NCBI RefSeq assembly: GCF_014288115.1
Contig: NZ_JACOOK010000001.1
Location: forward strand, 1 to 64,000
Source: Alistipes_A hominis
GTDB taxonomy: Bacteria; Bacteroidota; Bacteroidia; Bacteroidales; Rikenellaceae
Direction: 5' to 3'
DNA length: 64,000 bases
Shown here piece by piece: positions 15,392 through 24,372 of the stretch. A model generated the notes under the pieces. That model searched no databases and was not told the origin of the DNA. It saw only the letters and a program-made list of their open reading frames with translations. How positions within the stretch are numbered: position 1 is the stretch's first letter; each line of letters begins with the position of its first letter. The translations under genes were made by a program, and so were the position numbers.

Positions 15392-16438
15392 ATGAAAAAA
15401 TTACTATTGCTTCCGTTCCTGCTGCTCGCCGTTCTGTCGATGGTAGCCTGCGGGGGTTCCGACAACGAACCGTTTACGCCCGGACAGCCCGAAACTCCCG
15501 AACAGCCCGGCGGAGGAGACGATACGGACGATTCCGATACGCTCGCTCCCGAAGGCAGCGGCCGATACCTGGTACTTTACAGTTCGCGCACGAGTAATAC
15601 CGAACGTATGGCGCGACAGATCCGGACGGCACTCGACTGCGACATGATAGAGGTGGAACCTCAAATGCCTTATGAGAACGACTATAACGCCATGCTGGAG
15701 CGAGCGCAAGAGGAACTGGCCGCTATCGAGCAAGGCCGTTATCCGGCCGTCGGCACTTCGGTAGACAGCTTCGACGGTTACGATATCGTGTTCGTCGGCT
15801 ATCCGATCTGGTACGGCAGCATGGCGACGCCAATGCAGGCTTTCCTGCACGAACACGCCTCGAAACTCGCCGGCAAGCGGATCGCCCTGTTCGCCACGAG
15901 CGGCGGCAGCGGCATATCCGCTTCGATCGGCGAAGCGCGGTCGCTCTGTCCCGAAGCGACCTTCGTCGATCGAACGTTGCTGCTGACCTCCTCGACACTT
16001 TCCCAGATGGAGGGCCGCGTTGCGGAATGGCTCGACGAAATCGGCGCCGGCCGTGAAGAACCGGTCACACCCGGCATCTCATCGCCGAACGTAAACATCT
16101 CGGTCGGCGACCGCACGATTACCGCCACGATGGAAGACAATGCCGCCGCACGGGATTTCCTTTCGCGCCTGCCGTTGGAAGTGACGCTGAAGGACTACAA
16201 CCAGACGACCGAAAAGATTTTCTATCCTTCCCCGGCACTGACGACCGCCGGCACCGCGCGCGGCTGCGTCCCCATACCCGGCGACATCACGATCTACGCG
16301 CCGTGGGGTAACGTGGCGATTTTTTGCAAGAACGGATCGCGGAGCAACGACCTGATTAAAATCGGACATATCGACGGCGACGGCATCGAGGCGTTGCGTG
16401 TCGCCGGCGATGTGCGGGTAAAATTCGAACGGCAATAA
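15392..16438 (+). CDS. lipoprotein with flavodoxin and cyclophilin-like domains
   Basis: 348 residues. The lipobox MVAC places the lipid at Cys20, followed by a Pro/Gly/Asp-rich linker (to about 55). Residues 58-205 are a flavodoxin with phosphate loop YSSRTSNTERMA and flavin loop GYPIWYGSMATPM. Residues about 222-348 are a cyclophilin-like small barrel (VNISVGDRTITATM, PGDITIYAPWGNVAIF). The barrel fold occurs with flavodoxins in Bacteroidota, but its function is unknown. It heads an operon of five genes with gaps of 3-18 bases, under a promoter with box C. Confidence 0.9.
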   Translation: MKKLLLLPFLLLAVLSMVACGGSDNEPFTPGQPETPEQPGGGDDTDDSDTLAPEGSGRYLVLYSSRTSNTERMARQIRTALDCDMIEVEPQMPYENDYNAMLERAQEELAAIEQGRYPAVGTSVDSFDGYDIVFVGYPIWYGSMATPMQAFLHEHASKLAGKRIALFATSGGSGISASIGEARSLCPEATFVDRTLLLTSSTLSQMEGRVAEWLDEIGAGREEPVTPGISSPNVNISVGDRTITATMEDNAAARDFLSRLPLEVTLKDYNQTTEKIFYPSPALTTAGTARGCVPIPGDITIYAPWGNVAIFCKNGSRSNDLIKIGHIDGDGIEALRVAGDVRVKFERQ

Positions 16439-16453
16439 GATAACGAACAAAAC

Positions 16454-17023
16454 ATGACTATCGAAACTTTCAAAGAATACGCGAAGACGCGCCAGGCGCT
16501 CGACTCGGAGGAGATTCGCCGTTTTATGGACGAAATGAGCAACGAGGCGAGGCGCGTCACCTTCCGGCTGAACGCATCCTTCCATACGGCGGACGAAGTG
16601 CGCGGGTTGCTTTCCGACCTGTTCGGCTACCGGGTTCCGCCGTCGCTCCGCGTCTTCCCGCCGTTCTATACGGACTTCGGTAAGAACATCGCCGTAGGAG
16701 ACGAAGTGTTCATCAACGCTTGCTGCCACTTTCAGGATCACGGCGGGGTAACCCTCGGCGACGGCTGCCAAATCGGGCACAACGTCGTATTCGCCACGCT
16801 CGATCACGGACTCGCTCCGGAAGACCGTAAAACGACTTATCCCGCCCCGATCGTTTTGGGAAAAAACGTCTGGGTAGGGTCGAACGCCACGATTCTTTCG
16901 GGCGTAACCGTCGGCGACAATGCCGTCGTGGCAGCGGGGGCCGTAGTAACGAAAGACGTGGCGGCGAATACGGTCGTCGGCGGTATTCCGGCACGGCTCA
17001 TCAAATCGATCAAAAACGAATAA
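16454..17023 (+). CDS. hexapeptide-repeat O-acetyltransferase
   Basis: 189 residues of the maltose/galactoside O-acetyltransferase type. The hexapeptide left-handed helix is clear (VAVGDEVFINACCHFQDHG, LGKNVWVGSNATILSGVTV, then AVVAAGAVVTKDV). The active-site His is likely in ATLDHG. The end IPARLIKSI is usual for the family. Cytosolic by appearance. It is the second gene of the operon starting at 15392 (15-base gap) and is the counterpart of the acetyltransferase at 8877-9443, which supports an ancient duplication of the cluster. Confidence 0.9.
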   Translation: MTIETFKEYAKTRQALDSEEIRRFMDEMSNEARRVTFRLNASFHTADEVRGLLSDLFGYRVPPSLRVFPPFYTDFGKNIAVGDEVFINACCHFQDHGGVTLGDGCQIGHNVVFATLDHGLAPEDRKTTYPAPIVLGKNVWVGSNATILSGVTVGDNAVVAAGAVVTKDVAANTVVGGIPARLIKSIKNE

Positions 17024-17034
17024 CACGATAAACG

Positions 17035-17901
17035 ATGAAACTTATTTCGAATACGGAATTCGGAGGCGAGCGCCCCCTGTTCGAATCGCACGATCTCCGG
17101 CTGGAGAACGTAACCGTCCGCGCCGGAGAGTCGGCCATTAAAGAGTGCAGCAACATCGAAGCCGTCAATTGCCGGTTCGAAGGGAATTATCCTTTCTGGC
17201 ACGTCCACGGCTTCGCCATCGACCGATGCTTCTTCGATGTCGGCGCCCGTTCCGCCCTGTGGTATTCCGACCACCTGAAAATGACCGATACGCGGATCGA
17301 CGCTCCCAAGATGTTCCGCGAGATGCATGACATCGAGATCGAAAATGTGGAGATGACCGACGCCGACGAGGTGTTCTGGCGGTGCAACCGGCTGAACATA
17401 AAGAATCTGAAGCTGCACGGAGGAACTTATCCGTTTATGTTCTGCAACGGACTCCGCATCGACGGACTGGAAAGCGACAGCAAATACGTGTTCCAGTATG
17501 TGAAGAACATGGAACTGCGCAATGCCAAAATCACGACGAAGGACGCTTTGTGGGAAACGGAAAACGTGACGGTTTACGATTCCGAGCTGAACGGCGAATA
17601 CCTGGGCTGGCACTCGCGCAACCTGCGTCTGGTGAATTGCAGAATTTCCGGTACGCAGCCCCTGTGCTATGCGGAAAACCTCGTGTTGGAGAACTGCGTG
17701 ATGGCCGACGACTGCGACCTGGCTTTCGAGTACAGCAGCGTACACGCCACGATCGACAGCCCCGTCCGCAGCGTGAAGAATCCCCGCAGCGGCCGCATAA
17801 TCGCCGAGAGTTACGGCGAGATTATCCTCGACAAGCATATCAAGGCTCCTGCCGACTGCGCGCTGAAACTCCGGGACGAACGGACTTGTTTCTCCGCCTG
17901 A
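17035..17901 (+). CDS. DUF3737 family protein, beta-helix-like
   Basis: A 288-residue protein that I match to the DUF3737 family. It is built of short repeats in which a strand ends in N or D and a small turn follows (ENVTVRAGESAIKECSNIEAV, MTDTRID, DIEIENVEMTDADEVFWRCN), as in right-handed parallel beta-helices. No catalytic motif, signal peptide or membrane segment is visible. The family has no firm function. It lies 11 bases after the acetyltransferase gene and 18 before the MATE gene, and DUF3737 genes next to such transporters and lyases suggest a shared but unknown role. Confidence 0.85.
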   Translation: MKLISNTEFGGERPLFESHDLRLENVTVRAGESAIKECSNIEAVNCRFEGNYPFWHVHGFAIDRCFFDVGARSALWYSDHLKMTDTRIDAPKMFREMHDIEIENVEMTDADEVFWRCNRLNIKNLKLHGGTYPFMFCNGLRIDGLESDSKYVFQYVKNMELRNAKITTKDALWETENVTVYDSELNGEYLGWHSRNLRLVNCRISGTQPLCYAENLVLENCVMADDCDLAFEYSSVHATIDSPVRSVKNPRSGRIIAESYGEIILDKHIKAPADCALKLRDERTCFSA

Positions 17902-17919
17902 TAATTTCCGGACAGGCCG

Positions 17920-19353
17920 ATGGGAACGGGAAACGACAATACCGATTACCTTTTATCGCTCATCCGCGAAGGAAAAAAGATGACGCTGGGGCAGCAGTTG
18001 CGATTGACCGCCTACCTCAGTGCGCCGGCCGTTATGGCCCAGTTGTCTTCCATTGCGATGCAGTATATCGACGCTTCGATGGTAGGGAGCCTGGGGGCGA
18101 ACGCATCGGCCTCCATCGGGTTGGTATCGACCACGACGTGGCTGTTCTGGGGACTGTGCGCGACCGCAGCAACGGGGTTCTCCGTACAGGTGGCGCACCG
18201 GATCGGGGCCGGCGACTTCGCAGGGGCCAGAAAGGTGCTCCGGGAATCCGTTGCGGCTACATTTATATTCGGTTCTTTGCTGGCGGCCGTCGGCGTCTCC
18301 ATCGGCGGAGCGCTTCCAGGCTGGCTGGGCGGCGACGAGGCCATACGGCACGATTCGTCCGTTTACTTTCGGATATTTTCGCTTTTTTTGCCGGCCCTGC
18401 AACTGAATTTCCTTGCGGGCGGGATGTTGCGGTGCAGCGGAAACATGCGCGTGCCGAGCCTGTTGAACGTACTGATGTGCCTGCTCGACGTCGTGTTCAA
18501 TTTCTTTCTGATCTTCCCGACACGGCAAATGGAGATTCTGGACTTCAGTTTCGTCGTACCCGGTGCGGGCCTGGGCGTGGAAGGCGCGGCATTGGGAACG
18601 GTGCTCGCCGAACTGGCGACTGGCGGAGGGATGATGTGGTATCTCTGCCTCCGGTCGCCCCTGCTGAAACTGTCCGGGGAACGGGGGCTTCTCGTGCCCC
18701 GAAAGGATACGTTGCGCAAAGCCGTGCGCATCGCCCTGCCGATGGGATTCGAACACGCGGCCATTTGCGGCGCGCAGATCATGACGACGGTTATCGTCGC
18801 CCCGCTCGGCATCGTCGCGATAGCCGCCAACTCGTTCGCCATCATAGCCGAAAGCCTTTGCTACATGCCCGGCTACGGCATCGCGGAAGCGGCTACGACA
18901 CTGGTCGGACAAAGTCTCGGAGCGAACCGGATCCGGTTGCTCAGGCGTTTCGCCAACATCACCGTCTGGTCGGGGATGTCGGTCATGGGAATCATGGGCG
19001 CGCTGATGTATATGGCGGCTCCGCAAATCATCGGCGTGATGACGCCCGTCGAGGAAATCCGCGTACTGGGAGTCGAAATACTGCGAATCGAAGCTTTTGC
19101 CGAGCCGATGTTCGCAGCTTCCATCGTGGCCTACGGCGTTTTCGTCGGAGCGGGTAGCACGTCGGTTCCCAGCCTGATGAATTTCGCGAGTATCTGGGGC
19201 GTCCGATTGACGTTGGCCGCATGGCTCGCTCCCGCGATGGGATTGCGCGGCGTGTGGCTCGCCATGTGCATCGAACTTTGTTTCCGGGGCGCGATATTCT
19301 TAGTCAGACTCTGGGGCGGTAACTGGATTTATAAATTACGGATAAAAAAATAA
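17920..19353 (+). CDS. MATE family efflux transporter
   Basis: A 477-residue integral membrane protein with about 12 hydrophobic segments in two homologous halves. Family features include PAVMAQLSSIAMQYIDASMVG in the first helix, GDFAGARKVLRES after helix 3, and VGQSLGANR in the second half. MATE proteins export cationic drugs, dyes or metabolites against Na+ or H+. Fourth gene of the 15392 operon, 3 bases before the MalY-type gene. Export of a product or toxic by-product of the redox enzymes is a possible role, but not shown. Confidence 0.93.
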   Translation: MGTGNDNTDYLLSLIREGKKMTLGQQLRLTAYLSAPAVMAQLSSIAMQYIDASMVGSLGANASASIGLVSTTTWLFWGLCATAATGFSVQVAHRIGAGDFAGARKVLRESVAATFIFGSLLAAVGVSIGGALPGWLGGDEAIRHDSSVYFRIFSLFLPALQLNFLAGGMLRCSGNMRVPSLLNVLMCLLDVVFNFFLIFPTRQMEILDFSFVVPGAGLGVEGAALGTVLAELATGGGMMWYLCLRSPLLKLSGERGLLVPRKDTLRKAVRIALPMGFEHAAICGAQIMTTVIVAPLGIVAIAANSFAIIAESLCYMPGYGIAEAATTLVGQSLGANRIRLLRRFANITVWSGMSVMGIMGALMYMAAPQIIGVMTPVEEIRVLGVEILRIEAFAEPMFAASIVAYGVFVGAGSTSVPSLMNFASIWGVRLTLAAWLAPAMGLRGVWLAMCIELCFRGAIFLVRLWGGNWIYKLRIKK

Positions 19354-19356
19354 ATT

Positions 19357-20526
19357 ATGAAATACGATTTCGACACAATTATCCCGCGTCGCGGGACGAA
19401 CTCCTACAAATGGGATACCCCCGAAGAAGAGGGCGTACTGCCCATGTGGGTGGCGGATATGGACTTTCGTACCGCTCCCGCCGTTATCGAAGCCTTGCAA
19501 CGGCGCGTGGCGCACGGGATTTTCGGCTATACCAAAGTGCCGCAGGCTTATTACGATGCCGTCGTGCGGTGGTTCGGGAACCGTCACCGCTGGCAGGTGG
19601 ATCCCCGGTGGATCGTCTATACGAGCGGCGTCGTTCCGGCGTTGTCGGCGATCATCAAAGCCCTGACGGTTCCGGGCGACAGGGTGATCGTCCAGACCCC
19701 GGCCTACAACTGTTTCTACTCGTCGATCCGCAACGACGGATGCGAAATGTCGGCCAATCGCCTCGTTTACCGGGACAACCGCTATACGGTCGATTTCGAC
19801 GATCTCGAAGCGAAAGCCGCCGATCCGAAAGCGAAGCTGCTGCTGCTATGCAACCCGCATAACCCGGTCGGACGGGTCTGGACGCCGGAAGAGCTGCGGC
19901 GTATCGGCGACATCTGCCTGCGGCACGGGGTATTCGTGGTTGCGGACGAAATCCATTGCGAACTGACCTACGAAGGGCATGACTATACGCCTTTCGCCTC
20001 CTTGTCCGAACGCTTCCTAATGAACTCCGCGACCTGCGTCTCCCCAAGCAAGGCGTTCAATTTGGCCGGGCTGCAAATCGCCGACATCGTCGCTGCCGAC
20101 GAACAGGTTCGCCGCCGCATCGACCGCGCCGTCAACATCAACGAAGTGTGCGACGTCAACCCGTTCGGCGTAGCAGCCACGATAGCGGCCTACGACGAAA
20201 GCGGGGCGTGGCTCGACGCCCTGCGAAAGTATTTATGGGGAAACTACGAATACCTCCGCCGCTTTTTCGAAGAACGACTGCCGCAATACCCCGTGCTGCC
20301 GCTCGAAGGAACTTACCTGGTCTGGATCGATTGCCGGGCGACCGGTATCGGCTCGGACGATACGGCCCTGCGTTTGCAGAAAGAACAGAAACTGATGGTC
20401 AATTCGGGCACGCTGTACGGCCCCGGCGGAGAAGGATTCATCCGGCTGAATATCGCCTGTCCCCGGACGCTGCTTGCCGACGGACTGGAACGGACGGTAC
20501 GTGTCCTGGAGCGCCGCCGGGATTGA
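19357..20526 (+). CDS. MalY/PatB family PLP-dependent C-S lyase / aminotransferase
   Basis: 389 residues of the fold-type I PLP family, MalY/PatB branch. The start MKYDFDTIIPRRGTNSYKWD is characteristic of this branch. The PLP Lys is Lys232 in SPSKAFNLAGLQ, the Asp holding the pyridine N is in VVADEIHCEL, and the phosphate-binding Arg region is GFIRLNIACP. Members cleave cystathionine or cysteine conjugates, releasing thiols. As last gene of an operon with flavodoxin and MATE genes, it may process cysteine S-conjugates of electrophiles; this is inference. Confidence 0.9.
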   Translation: MKYDFDTIIPRRGTNSYKWDTPEEEGVLPMWVADMDFRTAPAVIEALQRRVAHGIFGYTKVPQAYYDAVVRWFGNRHRWQVDPRWIVYTSGVVPALSAIIKALTVPGDRVIVQTPAYNCFYSSIRNDGCEMSANRLVYRDNRYTVDFDDLEAKAADPKAKLLLLCNPHNPVGRVWTPEELRRIGDICLRHGVFVVADEIHCELTYEGHDYTPFASLSERFLMNSATCVSPSKAFNLAGLQIADIVAADEQVRRRIDRAVNINEVCDVNPFGVAATIAAYDESGAWLDALRKYLWGNYEYLRRFFEERLPQYPVLPLEGTYLVWIDCRATGIGSDDTALRLQKEQKLMVNSGTLYGPGGEGFIRLNIACPRTLLADGLERTVRVLERRRD

Positions 20527-20700
20527 ATCGGCCGGAGATAATCTGAAATCGGGCATCGAAACATAATCACCATTAGATCAAATATATACGACCCACCCAT
20601 CCTATCTGCGTCCGGGAGAGGCCGTCGCCCAATGCACGCCCAGAATTTTCGCATAGCACCTCTTCGATCGTATCGTCGAACCAGGGCGGATGCGTCGCTT

Positions 20701-21042
20701 CTACTTTCTGTTTTCCAGGATGCCGTCCGCGTGCCGCTGCGCCCATTCCACCAGTCCGTTCAGACACGGCATCAGACTCCGGCCTCGGTCGGTCAAACGA
20801 TATTCCACCCGCGGAGGCACCTCGGCATAAGCTTTCCGTTCCACGATTCCGTCCGCCTCCAGCGTGCGCAGCGTGACCGTCAGCATCCGTTGCGACACGT
20901 CGCCGATCGACCGCTGCAAATCGCCGAAACGCATGACTCCGTTCGTTTGCAGCGAAACGAGCACGAGCAACGACCACTTGTCGCCCAGCCGGCTCAGCAC
21001 GTCCCGGATCGGACATATTCCGTCGCGATGAAAATTTTGCAT
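20701..21042 (-). CDS. HxlR family transcriptional regulator
   Basis: 113 residues from MQNFHRDG. The HxlR winged helix is complete: CPIRDVLSRLGDKWSLLVL at the start with the conserved N-terminal Cys10, then RFGDLQRSIGDVSQRMLTVTL as recognition helix and a wing ending in VEYRLTDRG. In relatives this Cys senses electrophiles or aldehydes. The gene is divergent from the DJ-1 family gene at 21210, and an inverted repeat lies 38 bases upstream of its start. A likely sensor of reactive carbonyl or oxidant stress for that gene. Confidence 0.93.
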   Translation of the reverse strand: MQNFHRDGICPIRDVLSRLGDKWSLLVLVSLQTNGVMRFGDLQRSIGDVSQRMLTVTLRTLEADGIVERKAYAEVPPRVEYRLTDRGRSLMPCLNGLVEWAQRHADGILENRK

Positions 21043-21080
21043 GATTTTTTCTGATAACGACTCCCTGAAGATCAGCAACG

Positions 21081-21096
21081 GTTACATGCGTGTAAC
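21081..21096. repeat. palindrome GTTACA-TGCG-TGTAAC, probable HxlR operator
   Basis: A perfect 6-bp inverted repeat between the divergent hxlR-type gene and the DJ-1 gene. Placement and symmetry fit a dimeric winged-helix regulator. Confidence 0.5.
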
Positions 21097-21141
21097 TTAC
21101 TTATCTGCAAGTGCCTTCTTGTTTTTACTTTTCGTTTCCGC

Positions 21142-21149
21142 TACATTTG
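21142..21149 (+). promoter_or_regulatory. -7 element TACATTTG for the DJ-1 gene
   Basis: Matches TAnnTTTG; 60 bases before the preferred start at 21210. Confidence 0.55.
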
Positions 21150-21209
21150 TTCACAAATATAACGAACTTACGAAAGATAACTTTTGTTTCACTAAAAAAA
21201 TCAAACGTC

Positions 21210-21740
21210 ATGGCAAAGAAAGTAGCTGTCGTGGCCGTCAATCCGGTAAACGGGTTCGGCCTGTTCGAGTACCTGGAAACATTTTATGAAAACGGGATTC
21301 CCTGCAAAGTATTCGCCGTAGCGAATTCGAAAGAGATCAAAAGCAATTCGGGCATCGCGCTGGTCGCCGACGACGTGATCGCCCACCTCAAAGGACGCGA
21401 AGACGAATTCGACGCCCTGGTATTCGCCTGCGGCGACGCCGTGCCGGTCTTCCAGCAAAACGCGGAGAAACCGTACAACGTCGACCTGATGGCCGTACTG
21501 AAAGCATTCGGCGAAAAAGGGAAAATCATGATCGGGCACTGCGCCGCCGCGATGATGTTCGAGTTCGCCGGGATAACCGCCGGCCGGAAACTGGCGCTGC
21601 ATCCGCTGGCGAAAACCGCCATTCAAAAAGGCAAAGCCACCGACGAAGATTCGGTGACCGACGGCAATTTCTACACGGCCAAAGACGAACACACCATCCG
21701 GACGATGCTGCCGAAAGTCGTGGAGGAACTGAAAAAGTAA
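21210..21740 (+). CDS. DJ-1/PfpI family protein
   Basis: 176 residues from MAKKVAVVAVNPVNGFG; the longer frame beginning at 21111 starts upstream of the -7 element and is rejected. The DJ-1/PfpI fold is shown by the N-terminal beta-alpha start and the nucleophile elbow IGHCAAAMMFE with Cys111. An acidic residue in the first helix (FGLFEYLE) would pair with it. The family includes glyoxalase III/deglycase-like proteins, chaperones and proteases. Divergence from an HxlR-type regulator with a sensing Cys fits a carbonyl-stress role. Confidence 0.85.
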   Translation: MAKKVAVVAVNPVNGFGLFEYLETFYENGIPCKVFAVANSKEIKSNSGIALVADDVIAHLKGREDEFDALVFACGDAVPVFQQNAEKPYNVDLMAVLKAFGEKGKIMIGHCAAAMMFEFAGITAGRKLALHPLAKTAIQKGKATDEDSVTDGNFYTAKDEHTIRTMLPKVVEELKK

Positions 21741-21785
21741 CTACCGGCAACCGGTCGTTCCTCACACGACCATATCCTGAATACG

Positions 21786-21822
21786 AAACGGGAAGGCGCT
21801 CGTCTCACGCCTCCCCGTTTTG
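21786..21822. terminator. bidirectional terminator between convergent genes
   Basis: ACGGGAAGGCG pairs with CGCCTCCCCGT (one mismatch), with an A-run on one side and T-run on the other. It serves the DJ-1 gene and the VWA gene. Confidence 0.65.
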
Positions 21823-21840
21823 TATTCCCGGTTTCGAACG

Positions 21841-23682
21841 TTACAGGTTTTTCACCGTCTCGACCAACCGGATAAACTCCCGCCGGTATCCCTGCGGATC
21901 GTCGTCGAGTCCCCGGCGGGCCAGCGCGATCACATCGTCGTACGTGGCTTTTCCTCGGAAATCCGAATTGCGCAGCAACTGTCCGAACATCGCCACGGCC
22001 GAAGCGAAACGGAAATCGGACGACACCCGGTCTCCGCCCGAATCGACCAGGGCGACCTCCATTTTTTTGCTGACGTCTCCGTCCGGCTCCTTGTAACGGA
22101 GTTTGACGGTCAGCATCTCGGAATCGGGCCCCGCATAGGACGGAACCGGAGCGGCCGACTGGTATTTCAGCGGATCGACACTACCCGGAACGTTCCCCGC
22201 CGCACCCGCCGGAACCACTTCGTAAAGGGCCGTCACGCAGTGCCCGGCGCCGATTTCACCGGCGTCTTTCGTGTCGTCGTTGAAATCTTCCTTGTTCAGC
22301 AACCGGCTTTCGTATCCGATCAGACGATAAGTCTGAACCCGAGCCGGGTTGAACTCGATCTGCAATTTCACGTCTTTGGCAACCGTGTGCATCGTCGAAC
22401 CGAATTCGTTCACCAACACGCGGTTCGCTTCCTGCAGGTCGTCGATATAGGCATGGTTGCCGTTACCCTTTTCGGCCAGCGTTTGCAGCTTTCCGTCCTT
22501 GTAATTCCCCATCCCGTAACCGAGAACCGTCAAAAAAACGCCGCTCTGACGCTCCTTCGCGATCAACCGTTCCAGTTCCGCCTCGCTCGAAACGCCGACG
22601 TTGAAATCCCCGTCCGTACAAAGGATCACCCGGTTGTTACCGCCGTCGATAAAACTGCGCCGAGCCAGGTCGTAAGCCTTCTGAATCCCCGCGCCGCCGG
22701 CCGTCGAACCGCCGGCCTCGAGTTGTTCGAGCGCGTCCCTGATTTTCTGTTTTTCGCTGCCCGGCACGGACTCCAGAACCGTTTTCGCACTGCCGCAGTA
22801 AGTAACGATGCCGACGCGGTCTTTGTCGCGCAGGTTGTTGATCAGCAACTTCATCGAAGAAACGACGAGCCCGAGTCGGTCGGGGCCGTACATCGATCCC
22901 GAAACATCGATCAGGAACACGAAGTTGGACGCGGGCAAAGCCTCGGAAGCGATCTCCCGCGCCTTGATACCGATCCGCACCAACCGGTGCGCCTCGTTCC
23001 ACGGGCAAATCCCGGTTTCGGTCGAAATAGCCACCGGATCGTTCCCCTCGGGCTTTTTATAACCGTAGGTGAAATAATTGACCATTTCCTCAATCCGCAC
23101 CGCGTCCTGCGGAGGCGTCTCACCCTTGCCGATCATGCGCCGGAGATTGCCGTAAGAAGCTCCGTCCACGTCGATCGAAAAGGTGGACAGCGGTTCGGAC
23201 TGCGCCGGACGGAACCGATTTTCGGCAAAGGCGGCGTACGCTTCGCCGTTTCCAGCAACCGGCGCGGGCAGGGGTAGGCCGCAATCCGCGGCGAAAACCG
23301 CCCGCGGCATACGCTCCGCCCGCAGGCTCTGTTTCTCCGTCCCGTAACCGACGACTACGCACTCCTCTTCCAGTTGCAAGTTATCGCTCTCGAGAACCAC
23401 GTGCAGCCGAACCGAATCGGCGGCTACCGAACGGGTCTTATACCCGATATACGAAAAAGTAAGCATACTCCCGCGTTCGACGCCTTTCACCAAAAAATTT
23501 CCATTTACGTCGGTAAGCACGCCGTCGGCCGCTCCCGCCCTGACGATTACCCCGAGCAGCGGGGTCCGGTCGGCATCGGTCACCCGTCCGCTCACGTCGA
23601 TTCGTTCGGCCCGCAGCAGCGGCGCCGCAGCCAGCAGCATAAAAGCCGCAACCAGCGTTTTTCTTAAAATTCCTTTTTTCAT
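21841..23682 (-). CDS. exported von Willebrand factor A protein with carboxypeptidase-regulatory domain
   Basis: 613 residues from MKKGILRKT, with a signal peptide ending near LLRA. Residues about 25-105 are a CarboxypepD_reg-like beta-sandwich (DVSGRVTDADRTPLLGVIV, DVNGNFLVKG) ending in CVVVGYGTEKQ, the segment that in SusC proteins joins the sandwich to the plug. A VWA domain follows with an intact MIDAS motif DVSGS (Asp259) and TDGDFNVG. The C-terminal part matches the region found in YfbK-like proteins. It probably binds protein partners with a metal ion at the envelope. Divergent from a sigma/anti-sigma pair. Confidence 0.9.
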   Translation of the reverse strand: MKKGILRKTLVAAFMLLAAAPLLRAERIDVSGRVTDADRTPLLGVIVRAGAADGVLTDVNGNFLVKGVERGSMLTFSYIGYKTRSVAADSVRLHVVLESDNLQLEEECVVVGYGTEKQSLRAERMPRAVFAADCGLPLPAPVAGNGEAYAAFAENRFRPAQSEPLSTFSIDVDGASYGNLRRMIGKGETPPQDAVRIEEMVNYFTYGYKKPEGNDPVAISTETGICPWNEAHRLVRIGIKAREIASEALPASNFVFLIDVSGSMYGPDRLGLVVSSMKLLINNLRDKDRVGIVTYCGSAKTVLESVPGSEKQKIRDALEQLEAGGSTAGGAGIQKAYDLARRSFIDGGNNRVILCTDGDFNVGVSSEAELERLIAKERQSGVFLTVLGYGMGNYKDGKLQTLAEKGNGNHAYIDDLQEANRVLVNEFGSTMHTVAKDVKLQIEFNPARVQTYRLIGYESRLLNKEDFNDDTKDAGEIGAGHCVTALYEVVPAGAAGNVPGSVDPLKYQSAAPVPSYAGPDSEMLTVKLRYKEPDGDVSKKMEVALVDSGGDRVSSDFRFASAVAMFGQLLRNSDFRGKATYDDVIALARRGLDDDPQGYRREFIRLVETVKNL

Positions 23683-23799
23683 AATCCATGTTTTAAGGTT
23701 CGTTTGCCTGATAGATGCCTTCCGCACGGAAATTCCATAAATTACCCGGAAATTTTTTGACGAACCGTAAAAATAGCTACCTTTAAAACAAAAACAGGC

Positions 23800-24372
23800 T
23801 TGTTTTTCGCACAGACCCATACCCGGGAACCGGACGACGACGAATTGCTGCGACGGCTTCGCCAAACCGGACAGGATAGCTGCTTCGGCACGCTGTACAG
23901 CCGGTATATACCGTTGCTGTACGGCGTATGCCTGAAATACCTGCAAAGGCAGGATCTCGCGGAAGATGCGGTAATGGCGTTGTTCGAAGAGCTGCAACCC
24001 AAAATCGCACGGTACGAAATCCGCGAATTCCGGACATGGATTTACAGTGCGGCGAAAAATCACTGCCTGCAGCAGTTGCGTAAAACGAAACGGGAAATTC
24101 CGCACGAACCGGACGCGCGATTTATGGAATCGGCGGGAATTACGCATCTATTGGACGAACCGGAAGCGGTATCGCGGAACGAACCGCTGAAAGCCTGCCT
24201 CGAGGAACTGCCCGAACCGCAGCGGATCAGCATCCGGCATTTCTTTTTCGAAGAGATGTCCTACGCCGATATCGCCGAAGCGACCGGATGGCACTTGAAA
24301 AGCGTCAAAAGCTACATCCAGAACGGGAAACGCAACTTGAAAATCTGCATCGAAAAACGGACGGAACGATGA
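23800..24372 (+). CDS. ECF-type RNA polymerase sigma factor
   Basis: 190 residues with a TTG start (MFFAQTHTREPDD); no ATG fits better. Region 2 is seen in FGTLYSRYIPLLYGVCLKY, with LAEDAVMALFEEL and the strand-melting part IREFRTWIYSAAKN. Region 4 is the helix-turn-helix MSYADIAEATGWHLKSVKSY. The stop codon overlaps the next start as ATGA, so it is translationally coupled to the membrane anti-sigma-like gene. Together they should sense an envelope signal. A TACCTTTA -7-like site lies at 23779-23786. Confidence 0.88.
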   Translation: MFFAQTHTREPDDDELLRRLRQTGQDSCFGTLYSRYIPLLYGVCLKYLQRQDLAEDAVMALFEELQPKIARYEIREFRTWIYSAAKNHCLQQLRKTKREIPHEPDARFMESAGITHLLDEPEAVSRNEPLKACLEELPEPQRISIRHFFFEEMSYADIAEATGWHLKSVKSYIQNGKRNLKICIEKRTER

